Below, in pieces: positions 52,602-60,579 of a stretch of DNA of 64,000 nt. Every line of letters begins with the position of its first letter. The stretch's first letter is position 1. The notes beneath the pieces are model-generated. The model had not been told where the DNA came from. It was given only the letters and a program-made list of their open reading frames with translations, and made no database searches. The stretch is taken from the NCBI RefSeq assembly GCF_020892095.1, contig NZ_AP024845.1:1612001-1676000 (forward strand), read 5' to 3'. The stretch is from Claveliimonas bilis (GTDB lineage: Bacteria > Bacillota > Clostridia > Lachnospirales > Lachnospiraceae). The position numbers were made by a program, and so were the translations under genes.

Positions 52602-52626
52602 GCCTGAAATGAATTGATATATATTC

Positions 52627-52645
52627 AATATAGGTATTAGACATT
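52627..52645 (+). promoter_or_regulatory. Repeated regulatory motif, site B
   Basis: AATATAGGTATTAGACATT, identical to site C over 19 bases. It ends 61 bases before the TTG start of the DUF4405 gene. Confidence 0.55.
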
Positions 52646-52706
52646 AACATAAAGACTTAGTATGCTTCTTTTAATAAATAAAACAACAGAAGAAGGAGGA
52701 TGTTTT

Positions 52707-53393
52707 TTGAAACCGAAGATGGTATTGAAACTTGTTGTGGATATGATAATGACAATCCTGCTTTTCCTTTTAATGGCGTATCTGCTGGTAGGAGAGACAG
52801 TGCATGAATGGATGGGACTTGCCATGTTTATCCTTTTTATTTTTCATCATGCTCTGAATTGGAAATGGTATAGAAATTTGTTCAGAGGAAAATATACGCC
52901 GCTGCGAATTTGGCAGACAGTATTAAATATTCTTCTTCTGGCGGCAATGATCGCTCTGATGGTAAGCGGGATCATCCTGTCCAGAGAAGTTTTTGACTTC
53001 CTGGATATATCCGGAGGTATGGGCATTGCCCGAACCATTCACATGCTCGCCGCGTACTGGGGATTTCTCTTTATGAGCATGCATCTGGGGCTTCATTGGA
53101 GTATGGTGATGGGAATGATACGGAGGGCGGCGGGTATCCGAAATCCTTCCGGGATCCGGACATGGGCACTGCGTATTCTGGCAGTTATGCTCTGCGGATA
53201 TGGGATCTATGCCTTCAGAAAAAATGGTATTGCCTCCTATATGTTCCTGCAGTCACATTTTGTATTTTTTGATATGTCCCAGCCTTTGGCTTCCTTTTTC
53301 GCTGAATACCTTGGAATGATGGGATTGTGGGCGGTTTTCTCTTATTACATGGGGAAACTGCTTGGCAGGCTGGGAAGAAAAGATCTGCCGTAA
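52707..53393 (+). CDS. DUF4405 membrane protein, second copy
   Basis: A TTG start at 52707 is chosen: AAGGAGGA lies six bases upstream and the product then begins (M)KPKMVLKLVVD, in line with MNPKMIVKISVD of the paralogue at 12211. The 228-residue protein has the same five to six membrane segments and histidines (HEWMG, HHALNWKWYR, ARTIHMLA, HLGLHW). Here it lies next to a LysR gene and an aldo/keto reductase remnant rather than ApbE. It is probably a b-type heme or quinone-linked redox protein. Confidence 0.83.
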   Translation: MKPKMVLKLVVDMIMTILLFLLMAYLLVGETVHEWMGLAMFILFIFHHALNWKWYRNLFRGKYTPLRIWQTVLNILLLAAMIALMVSGIILSREVFDFLDISGGMGIARTIHMLAAYWGFLFMSMHLGLHWSMVMGMIRRAAGIRNPSGIRTWALRILAVMLCGYGIYAFRKNGIASYMFLQSHFVFFDMSQPLASFFAEYLGMMGLWAVFSYYMGKLLGRLGRKDLP

Positions 53394-53423
53394 ACCCTGT
53401 GTCTGGCAGGGGGAAACAAGCGA

Positions 53424-54308
53424 TTAATTATCGTGGAGCTCATTCAGATATTGCCGGGTATAAGTAATAAAAGCATTTCCCGCCGGTGAAAAAATCTGTG
53501 CTTTTTTCCAGACAAGGACGGTACCGGTTTCCATTGCAGGCTTAAGGGGCACAAAATGAAGGCCATCATAGGAACAATTTAAGTCCAGTGTAAGCGCGTT
53601 GCCAAGCCCGCATTTGGCAAGTGCGGTAAGGTTGTACAGAAGGTTTCCGGATACGATGCTTTGAAGCCGGTCGGCACAGTCTCCGAACCAGTTTAAAAGT
53701 TCATTTTGCATCATTTCCCTCTGTGTCATGATCACCGGAGAGAGGACGACTTCTTCGGGAGTTACGTATTCTTTCCGGGCAAATTCAGAATCTTCTTTTA
53801 CCAGAAGTCCCCAGCGTTCTTTGAAGGGAGTGCGCGCAAAGTTGTACTTTGATATATCGACGGGCTCCGCAAGAAGACCGATATCAAGGATACCCCGGTC
53901 GATCCGTTCCTTGATGTTATCGGAATTGCCGCTGTATATTTCAAAGTGTACCTGCGGATACATGCGGTGAAAAGAGGCGATAAGTTCTGCAAGGAACTGC
54001 GAACTTTTGAACTCACCGCTTCCAATGGATAGTTTCCCTGTAAGCTGTGGCGTTTTATGCTGCATATCCTCAACGGTTTTTTCGGTGAGAGATACGATCT
54101 CCTCGGCGCGGCGCCGAAGAAGCATTCCGTCTTCAGTCAGTACAATGCGGTGCTTGCTCCTGCGAAACAAGGTCACGCCCAGTTCTTCTTCAAGCTGGAT
54201 CATCTGCCGGGACAGGGTAGGCTGTGTAATGTGCAGAAGATCGGCGGCATGTGTGATGTTTTCTTCCCGGGCTACCATCAAAAAGTATTTCAGTACACGA
54301 AATTCCAT
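53424..54308 (-). CDS. LysR-family transcriptional regulator
   Basis: The 294-residue protein has the LysR helix-turn-helix (MEFRVLKYFLMVAREENITHAADLLHITQPTLSRQMIQLEEELGVTLFRRSKH) and the effector domain (LSIGSGEFKSSQFLAELIASFHRMYPQVHFEIYSGN..). It is divergent from an aldo/keto reductase remnant whose upstream region holds motif site C, only about 95 bases from the LysR start. That makes this regulator the first candidate for the protein binding sites A-D. Confidence 0.92.
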   Translation of the reverse strand: MEFRVLKYFLMVAREENITHAADLLHITQPTLSRQMIQLEEELGVTLFRRSKHRIVLTEDGMLLRRRAEEIVSLTEKTVEDMQHKTPQLTGKLSIGSGEFKSSQFLAELIASFHRMYPQVHFEIYSGNSDNIKERIDRGILDIGLLAEPVDISKYNFARTPFKERWGLLVKEDSEFARKEYVTPEEVVLSPVIMTQREMMQNELLNWFGDCADRLQSIVSGNLLYNLTALAKCGLGNALTLDLNCSYDGLHFVPLKPAMETGTVLVWKKAQIFSPAGNAFITYTRQYLNELHDN

Positions 54309-54401
54309 AGAAATCCCTCCTTCTGTTAGATAATTTCAGTGTATCACGGATAAGAGAACAAGGTCAAGAAATACATGCCCGGAGAGCATATATTGGAATA
54401 G

Positions 54402-54420
54402 AATATAGGTATTAGACATT
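54402..54420 (+). promoter_or_regulatory. Repeated regulatory motif, site C
   Basis: AATATAGGTATTAGACATT, identical to site B. It lies between the LysR gene and the aldo/keto reductase remnant, the classic place for a LysR operator. Confidence 0.6.
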
Positions 54421-54424
54421 GAAG

Positions 54425-54589
54425 TTGGGACTTTTGCCTCTGCCGAAAACGGCAGATCCGGAGCATATGAAGAGCAATGCACAGATAGATTTTGAGATTT
54501 CCGGAGAGGATATGGATATCCTGAAAAAAATGGAAGATCTCAAGGATTACGGCGAGTACAGTATGTTCCCGGTGTTCAGCGGAAAATAA
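54425..54589 (+). pseudogene. Aldo/keto reductase, C-terminal 54 residues
   Basis: The frame gives LGLLPLPKTADPEHMKSNAQIDFEISGEDMDILKKM..KDYGEYSMFPVFSGK, the last part of an AKR barrel with its NADPH-binding PKT..HMKSN motif. It begins only five bases after motif site C, so the promoter region is now joined to the tail of the gene and the rest is deleted. It comes from a different AKR than the remnant at 45441. Confidence 0.75.
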
Positions 54590-54601
54590 AGCGTTGATGC
54601 A

Positions 54602-55306
54602 TCAATAAGCTTTGGCTTCCTCGCGGGTGAGCCAGAAATGGATTCCGGTGGTAGAATCCTGCCATCGGTCTTCATTGAAATCTTTGACTTCTACCCACTG
54701 ACCCCGGCGGTAAACAAAATTTTCATCTACAAGAGACCAGGCTTCGTCATATTCTTCGGAATAGTCGAAGCTTTTGATCGTCAGAACTTTAGCTTTACTG
54801 CAGCGGCAGGAGTTTAGAGTGGCGGAAGTTCTCTTGGCGTCAGCCGGGATAAGAAGCTGCACCAGCCGGTTGTTGAAACATTTTTTATATCCAAGGAAAG
54901 CGCCCTTCTCCGGACAGTAGAGCCGGAAAAATTTTGTATCCTTATCAGAAATAATATCCGTCAGATCGGCGAACTCTAACACTGCGGAAAAGAGGTTGGC
55001 GCCCCGGATATCGGCTCCGGTCAGATCGTCATAGCGGAGGGCAGCGCCTTTCATATTGGCGTTTTGAAAGCAGGTTTTGCGGAACGTACACTGATCAAAC
55101 AGAGAGTTTTCTATAGCGCTCCCTTTCAGGCTTGCTCCGTCAAAACAGACGTTTCGGAAAGTAGAAAGGGAAAAGTCAACATGGTCCATATTCCAGCCGC
55201 TAAGGTCGGCATTTTCAACCAGAATTTCGCGAAGAGGAAGCAGAGACCCTTCTTTTCGTTCTTTTAACTGTTCTTTTAATTCTTCTGAAGATAATTTCTT
55301 CATCAT
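54602..55306 (-). CDS. Pentapeptide-repeat protein
   Basis: The 234-residue protein has pentapeptide repeats between about residues 30 and 115 (ADLSGWNMDHVDFSLSTFRNVCFDGASLKGSAIENSLFDQCTFRK.. ANMKGAALRYDDLTGADIRGANLFSAVLEFADL), forming a right-handed beta helix. The C-terminal 110 residues form a separate domain (YKKCFNNRLVQLLIPADAKRTSATLNSCRCSKAKVLTI). The role is unknown; some relatives bind gyrase. Its start overlaps the stop of the DUF1847 gene (ATGATG). Confidence 0.88.
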   Translation of the reverse strand: MMKKLSSEELKEQLKERKEGSLLPLREILVENADLSGWNMDHVDFSLSTFRNVCFDGASLKGSAIENSLFDQCTFRKTCFQNANMKGAALRYDDLTGADIRGANLFSAVLEFADLTDIISDKDTKFFRLYCPEKGAFLGYKKCFNNRLVQLLIPADAKRTSATLNSCRCSKAKVLTIKSFDYSEEYDEAWSLVDENFVYRRGQWVEVKDFNEDRWQDSTTGIHFWLTREEAKAY

Positions 55307-55941
55307 ACCTCACCTTCCTGTTTTAATTTTGAATAATAAGAGTTGGCAGTATAAAGTGCAGCCGCCGGATTGTGCCCAAGAACTCTGTCCTTTGTCACGG
55401 CTGTTGTAACTATGGCGTCGGAATATTTGTAAAACAGGCTGTCGTGGCCGACGCAGAGACCTACTACCACGTTGAGGTCGGTTTTCGCGGCGTTAAGAAG
55501 CTTGGCCTGCAGAATAGGATTGCAGGCATTTTTGCCTACGCCGTTGCATTTTTCATCAATTCCGAGAGCTGTTTTGGGGATGGCTCCTACTTTACAGCCG
55601 ATTCCGTAAACTTCAAATCCATGGCTGCGAAAAATCTGCGCCAGGGTACGGCTTTCCGCCAGCAGTCCCACACAGGTGGCTATGCCTATCTTTTTTGCGC
55701 CTATTTTTTCGGCAAAAGCCATGATTTCCTCTACCCTGGTATATTTACAGTAGTGCTCAAATTCCACTTCTGCGGCAGCGCACATGATTGCGTGATTTTC
55801 CGGCTCCTGGTAGCAGGAGAGAGCTTCGTTAAGAATCTCGTGATCCATGTGCGTTGTGAGGCAGAAAGGCGGATAGGAGCGATCCTCCTTGTCGCAGTTT
55901 TTTACAGCACAGTCAATGCAGGATAGGTTATTCTCGGACAT
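55303..55941 (-). CDS. DUF1847 metal-binding-like protein
   Basis: The start at 55941 (MSENNLSCIDCAVKNC) follows AAAGGAGG; the 55968 ATG lacks an RBS. The 212-residue protein has an N-terminal Cys cluster (C-x2-C-x4-C, then PPFC) and further conserved Cys (CKYTRVEE, IATCVGLL, GIGCKVG, NACNPILQAKLLN, VGLCVGHDSLF). This suggests an iron-sulfur or other metal site. It is co-transcribed with the pentapeptide gene. The function is unknown. Confidence 0.88.
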   Translation of the reverse strand: MSENNLSCIDCAVKNCDKEDRSYPPFCLTTHMDHEILNEALSCYQEPENHAIMCAAAEVEFEHYCKYTRVEEIMAFAEKIGAKKIGIATCVGLLAESRTLAQIFRSHGFEVYGIGCKVGAIPKTALGIDEKCNGVGKNACNPILQAKLLNAAKTDLNVVVGLCVGHDSLFYKYSDAIVTTAVTKDRVLGHNPAAALYTANSYYSKLKQEGEV

Positions 55942-56119
55942 AAAGTATTCCTCCTTTTTATGCGCCATGCTTAAACGTTAGTTTCCTTGGGCTTCACGCT
56001 CGCTGGTGTTTGGCCTTCCGGAGTTTTTTGCATGGCAGATGCTTATAAAAATATTATATCACAAGGGGAACTTATCTGAAAGGGAATGCAGTAATACACT
56101 AGTCAGCAGGCCGGCAACT

Positions 56120-56128
56120 TGCTATAAT
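56120..56128 (+). promoter_or_regulatory. Extended minus-10 promoter of xpaC-telA
   Basis: TGCTATAAT (TGn-TATAAT) about 33 bases before the ATG at 56161; no clear minus-35. Confidence 0.5.
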
Positions 56129-56160
56129 GGAAGACAAAGAACAGAAAGGACGCAGAAAGC

Positions 56161-57390
56161 ATGAACCAGGATTGGGAAAGATGGGGGCGCGACATTCGGA
56201 ACATCGTTCAAAATGCCATTGACTCCCAGGATTTTCGCAGACTTAATGATACAATTGCAAATACAGTAAATGACGCGGTGTTTCAGTTCAAGGAGAGTGT
56301 CCGTCAGACAGGCGAAGGATTCCGGCAGTCCGGCGCTGATTTTGAGAAAAGCGGTCCGGATTTCCGGTGGGATGGACAGGAATACAGCAGGCCGGATACA
56401 AAGCCCCTCACTCTTTTTGCCGGCAATAAAGGAGTAAAAGCAGCAGGGATCATTTTAACGATTCTCGGATGCCTCCTGCTGATCCCAGGCAGTCTTGTGC
56501 TGGCGGCAACTGTAATAACCGTAGCGGTAACAGGAGCATTTCCATGGCTGGGAGGCCTTTTGATCGGGATGCTTTTGCTGCTGGTCGCAGCAGGAGCTGT
56601 TCTTATATGGAACGGCAGGACCCGCCTTGGAAGGAACAGGCGTTTTCATAAATATATTGAGATCATGCAGGGAAGAGTCTACTGCAATGTAAAGGAACTG
56701 GCCGATAAAAGCGGAAGATCAGCAAAAGGCGTTGTAAAGGATCTGAAACAGATGATCGAAAAGCGCTGGTTTCTGCAGGGGCATCTGGACGATCAGGAAA
56801 CCTGCCTTATGGTGACGGACGCATTTTATGAAGAATATCAGCAGCTGAAACGGCAAAGAGAAGCCCACATGCAGGCGGAGAAGGAGCGCCGGGAAGCCAG
56901 GGAACAGGAGAGACAGAGGCAGGAAAGAACACCGGAAAAGCCGGAGACGGAAGCAGAAAAAGTCATCAGCCTGGGAAACTGGTATGTGAAGAAAATCCGG
57001 GAGTGCAACGATGCCATTCCGGGAGTGGAAATTTCCCGGAAAATTGACCGGATCGAACTTCTGGTCCGCAGGATATTTGACCGGGTGAGGGAAGATCCTT
57101 CTGCCGTGGAAGATATTGAAAAAATGATGGAATACTATCTCCCCACAACGGTGAAACTTCTGGAGGCTTACGAGCAGTTGGACGGCCAGCCGGAAGCAGG
57201 AGAAAATATCCGCCAGGCAAAAGAAGAGATTGAAAAGACGCTGGATACGCTGAATACAGCTTTTGAGAAATTGCTGGACAGCCTGTTTGAAGACGTGGCC
57301 TGGGATATTTCTTCTGATATTTCCGTACTGGAAGCAATGCTGGCGCAGGAGGGGCTGACAGAGGACGGCCTTCAGAAAAACAGAAAATAA
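56161..57390 (+). CDS. xpaC: XpaC-like protein (halo-indolyl phosphate hydrolysis family)
   Basis: The 409-residue protein has a charged N-terminus, two membrane helices (about 92-118 and 124-146) and a cytoplasmic coiled-coil region rich in Arg/Glu (about 225-265). The C-terminal YYLPTTVKLLEAYEQLDGQ..NIRQAKEEIEKTLDTLNTAFEKLLDSLFED segment is typical of XpaC-family proteins. XpaC is regularly paired with TelA, as here (21 bases apart). The biochemical role is unsettled; links to envelope stress and tellurite resistance have been made. Confidence 0.85.
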   Translation: MNQDWERWGRDIRNIVQNAIDSQDFRRLNDTIANTVNDAVFQFKESVRQTGEGFRQSGADFEKSGPDFRWDGQEYSRPDTKPLTLFAGNKGVKAAGIILTILGCLLLIPGSLVLAATVITVAVTGAFPWLGGLLIGMLLLLVAAGAVLIWNGRTRLGRNRRFHKYIEIMQGRVYCNVKELADKSGRSAKGVVKDLKQMIEKRWFLQGHLDDQETCLMVTDAFYEEYQQLKRQREAHMQAEKERREAREQERQRQERTPEKPETEAEKVISLGNWYVKKIRECNDAIPGVEISRKIDRIELLVRRIFDRVREDPSAVEDIEKMMEYYLPTTVKLLEAYEQLDGQPEAGENIRQAKEEIEKTLDTLNTAFEKLLDSLFEDVAWDISSDISVLEAMLAQEGLTEDGLQKNRK

Positions 57391-57411
57391 CAGAACAGAT
57401 CAGGAAAGGAA

Positions 57412-58470
57412 ATGAGCATGAACGAAGAATATCAAACCCTAACAGAACAGACCTCTCTTACAGAGGAAGAAAAAGCAAGAGCAGAAGCATTTGCCGGAGA
57501 GATTGATCTGTATGATTCCAACGCCGTTTTGCAGTATGGCTCCGGCGTACAGAAAAAGATGGCGGATTTTTCTGAAAAGGCACTGGAAAATGTGCGTACC
57601 AAAGATCTCGGTGAAATCGGCGGGCTGCTTACCGATGTCGTCACTGAATTGAAAGATTTTGACGAGGAAGAAAGCAAAGGAATTTTTGGATTTTTTAAGA
57701 AGAATGCCAATAAGCTGACAGCCATGAAAGCAAAATACGATAAGGCGGAGGCAAACATCTCCAAGATCTGTAAAACGCTGGAGGGCTATCAGGTTCAGCT
57801 TATGAAAGATGCAGCTCTTCTGGATAAGATGTATCAGCAGAATCTGGAATATTATAAAGAGCTGAACCTCTATATTGCGGCAGGAAAAAAGAAGATAGAG
57901 GATGTAAGGACAAAGGAACTCCCGGAAATGATAAAGAAAGCGGAGACCAGCGAGTTCCCGGAGGATATTCAGGCGGCGAAAGACCTGGAATCTCTGTGTG
58001 TACGTTTTGAAAAGAAAGTTCATGATCTGGAGCTGACAAGAATGATCGCAGTGCAGACTGCTCCGCAGATCAGGCTGGTGCAGAACAATGATACGCTGAT
58101 GGTGGAGAAAATCCAATCTACCATTGTCAATACCGTGCCGCTGTGGAAAAGTCAGATGGTGCTTGCCCTTGGCGTGGAGCATTCCTCACAGGCAGCAGCT
58201 GCACAGCGGGAAGTGACAGATATGACAAATGAACTTCTTCGCAGGAATGCAGAAAAACTGAAGATGGCGTCTGTAGAATCCGCCAGAGAATCCGAGCGGG
58301 GAATCGTGGATATGGAAACACTGAAAGCCACAAATGAATCTCTTATTTCCACCCTTGATGAGGTAATGCAGATCCAGCAGGAAGGACGGACAAAGAGAAG
58401 AGAAGCGGAACAGGAAATACAGCGGCTGGAAGGAGAACTGAAAGCAAAATTGCTGGAAATCAGACGTTAA
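57412..58470 (+). CDS. telA: Toxic anion resistance protein TelA
   Basis: The 352-residue, largely helical protein matches the TelA family along its length (GIFGFFKKNANKLTAMKAKYDKAEANISKICKTLEGYQVQLMKDAALLDKMYQQNLEYYKELNLYIAAGKKK, PQIRLVQNNDTLMVEKIQSTIVNTVPLWKSQMVLALG). It is cytoplasmic. It forms an operon with xpaC and ends at a strong terminator. Confidence 0.92.
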   Translation: MSMNEEYQTLTEQTSLTEEEKARAEAFAGEIDLYDSNAVLQYGSGVQKKMADFSEKALENVRTKDLGEIGGLLTDVVTELKDFDEEESKGIFGFFKKNANKLTAMKAKYDKAEANISKICKTLEGYQVQLMKDAALLDKMYQQNLEYYKELNLYIAAGKKKIEDVRTKELPEMIKKAETSEFPEDIQAAKDLESLCVRFEKKVHDLELTRMIAVQTAPQIRLVQNNDTLMVEKIQSTIVNTVPLWKSQMVLALGVEHSSQAAAAQREVTDMTNELLRRNAEKLKMASVESARESERGIVDMETLKATNESLISTLDEVMQIQQEGRTKRREAEQEIQRLEGELKAKLLEIRR

Positions 58471-58526
58471 AAAAATAACGGGGGACGTAGCAAAATTCAA
58501 TTTTACTACGTTCCCCGTTATTTTTA
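58471..58526. terminator. Strong bidirectional terminator
   Basis: AAAAATAACGGGGGACGTAG (58471-58490) and its partner CTACGTTCCCCGTTATTTTT (58506-58525) form a long stem, extended by AAAAT / ATTTT, with A and T tracts on both sides. It serves both telA and the convergent ECF gene, and overlaps the stop of the latter. Confidence 0.92.
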
Positions 58527-59153
58527 TATCAAACTTTTTTTCATAAATTTCAAAAGTACTTTTCCCAGCGCCAGCACAAGTACAGCTGATGCGACGGCCT
58601 CCGGAATGCCGGATGCGGTGATGGTTCCCATGATGAGTCCCCACACGGCAGTCAGTCCTACGTCCTGTGCCTGGGCGTACTCTCTGGCAAAGAACAGATA
58701 AATGCTGCCCATGACGGTGATGGTATTTACCATAGATCCTGCAAAGCCCACAATCGGAAGACAGATTGTCTGATTCCAGTGGAAATGAAGGCACAGGCGC
58801 CAGAGCCAGCCGGCGGCGACGCCGATCAGGATACGGCATCCGATTGAGATCCACAGCGCTTTGGCAACTCCGGGAAATCCGGTCGTGCTCATAAAAGGTG
58901 AAAACGCAAAGGATAAAAGTGTAGGTGCCATGGTGTTGCTGATGACGGAGCAGATGCCGAATACGGCTCCCAAAACGCCTCCCGCAAAAGGCCCCAAAAG
59001 GATTGCTCCGATGATGACAGGAATGTGTACTGTTGTCGCCTTAATGATCGGAAGCTGGATCATGCCAAGCGGTGTGTTCGCAAGGACAATGACGATCGCT
59101 GCCATAAGTGCAACACAGACCATCCATCTGGTGTCATGTGTTTTTTCTCTCAT
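58524..59153 (-). CDS. ECF transporter S component, probably pantothenate
   Basis: The 209-residue protein has six membrane segments and the ECF S-component start (VCVALMAAIVIVLANTPLGMIQLP, small-residue motif for EcfT contact, then KATTVHIPVIIGAILLGPFAGGVLGAVFG). It is divergent from coaBC with a shared promoter region, which makes pantothenate or a related CoA precursor the most likely substrate. That assignment is inference from context. EcfT and the ATPases must be encoded elsewhere. Confidence 0.85.
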   Translation of the reverse strand: MREKTHDTRWMVCVALMAAIVIVLANTPLGMIQLPIIKATTVHIPVIIGAILLGPFAGGVLGAVFGICSVISNTMAPTLLSFAFSPFMSTTGFPGVAKALWISIGCRILIGVAAGWLWRLCLHFHWNQTICLPIVGFAGSMVNTITVMGSIYLFFAREYAQAQDVGLTAVWGLIMGTITASGIPEAVASAVLVLALGKVLLKFMKKSLI

Positions 59154-59167
59154 TATTCAATTCCTCC

Positions 59168-59197
59168 TTGTTATCATTCCCTCTGTAGGGATATAAT
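59168..59197 (+). promoter_or_regulatory. Promoter of coaBC with small palindrome
   Basis: TTGTTA (59168-59173), 18 bases, TATAAT (59192-59197). The spacer holds TCCCT-CTGT-AGGGA (59178-59191), a possible operator in the only 88 bases between coaBC and the divergent S component gene. Confidence 0.6.
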
Positions 59198-59241
59198 ACA
59201 ATTACGATGGAAGTATAGCACGAAAGGAAGGAATTTACAAC

Positions 59242-60456
59242 ATGTTGAAACTGTTAAAGGGCAAAACCATACTTCTGGGAGTAACAGGGGGGATCGCAGC
59301 TTACAAAAGCGCTTATCTTACCAGTCTTCTGGTAAAGGCAGGGGCTGATGTGCAGGTGATCATGACGGAACATGCGCAGGAATTTATTACGCCGCTGACA
59401 TTTGAAGGACTGACAAATCAGCGGTGCCATACGGATACATTCGACAGAAACCATGAGTACAGCACAGAACATATTTCTCTGGCAGACCGGGCTGATGCAG
59501 TGATCATTGCTCCGGCAACAGCCAATGTGATCGCGAAGCTTGCTCATGGAATTGCGGATGATATGCTGACGACGACGGTTCTGGCCTGCACCTGTCCGAA
59601 AATCATTGTGCCTGCCATGAACACACGCATGTATGAAAATGCGGTTACGCAGGACAACCTTAGAAAATTAAAAGAGTACGGCATGGAGATTGTGGAACCG
59701 GCGGAGGGAAGACTTGCATGCGGAGATGTAGGAAAGGGAAAAATGCCGGAGCCGGATATTTTGTATCAGTATGTACTGAAGGCATGCGCATATAAAAAAG
59801 ATATGGAAGGACTCAAGGTCCTTGTGACAGCAGGACCGACCCAGGAGAGCCTGGATCCGGTCCGCTATCTCACCAACCATTCCAGCGGGAAGATGGGATA
59901 CAGCATTGCGCGTATCTGCGCACTGCGGGGAGCGGATGTGACACTGGTGAGCGGGCGCACCTCCATAGAACCGCCTATGTTTGTCAGCATTGTTCCGGTC
60001 GTAAGTGCACAGGATATGTACGAGGCCGTGACCCAAAGGAGCAGCCAGGCAGATATTATCATTAAAGCGGCAGCAGTGGCGGATTACCGTCCCGCCAGCG
60101 TCAGCAATGAAAAAATAAAAAAATCGGACAGCGATACCAGTCTTTCCCTGGAGCGTACAGAAGATATTTTGAAATTCCTCGGAAGCCATAAAAGAGAAGG
60201 ACAGTTTATCTGCGGCTTCTCCATGGAAACCGAAAACATGTTGGAAAATTCCAAAGCAAAGCTGAAGAAGAAAAATGTGGATATGATCGTTGCCAACAAT
60301 CTGAAGGTGGAAGGAGCCGGGTTTGGAACGGACACCAATATTGTAACCCTGATTACAGAGGACGCGGTAAAAGAACTGGAGATCATGAGCAAAGAGGAGG
60401 TGGCCGGATGCATTCTGGATGAGATCCTTGCCCGCCGCGCCGGCAATACCGTGTAA
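59242..60456 (+). CDS. coaBC: Bifunctional phosphopantothenoylcysteine decarboxylase / phosphopantothenate-cysteine ligase
   Basis: The 404-residue protein makes 4'-phosphopantetheine for coenzyme A. The N-terminal CoaC half has GVTGGIAAYKS (FMN binding), the catalytic His in EHISLADRAD, PAMNTRMYENA and the catalytic Cys in RLACGDVGKGKM. The C-terminal CoaB half starts KVLVTAGPTQESLDPVRYLTNHSSGKMGYSIA and has KIKKSD (Lys) and FSMETENM. All motifs are intact. The start is preceded by GAAAGGAAGG. Confidence 0.96.
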   Translation: MLKLLKGKTILLGVTGGIAAYKSAYLTSLLVKAGADVQVIMTEHAQEFITPLTFEGLTNQRCHTDTFDRNHEYSTEHISLADRADAVIIAPATANVIAKLAHGIADDMLTTTVLACTCPKIIVPAMNTRMYENAVTQDNLRKLKEYGMEIVEPAEGRLACGDVGKGKMPEPDILYQYVLKACAYKKDMEGLKVLVTAGPTQESLDPVRYLTNHSSGKMGYSIARICALRGADVTLVSGRTSIEPPMFVSIVPVVSAQDMYEAVTQRSSQADIIIKAAAVADYRPASVSNEKIKKSDSDTSLSLERTEDILKFLGSHKREGQFICGFSMETENMLENSKAKLKKKNVDMIVANNLKVEGAGFGTDTNIVTLITEDAVKELEIMSKEEVAGCILDEILARRAGNTV

Positions 60457-60579
60457 GAATGATAGCAATAGAAAAATAACGATAGAACAAACGGGAAAGG
60501 AATATATCACAAAATAAGAACATAGCGTATTTGGGAGAGAAGAAGCGAAACAGACAAAACATAAAGGAGGAGTTTACAA

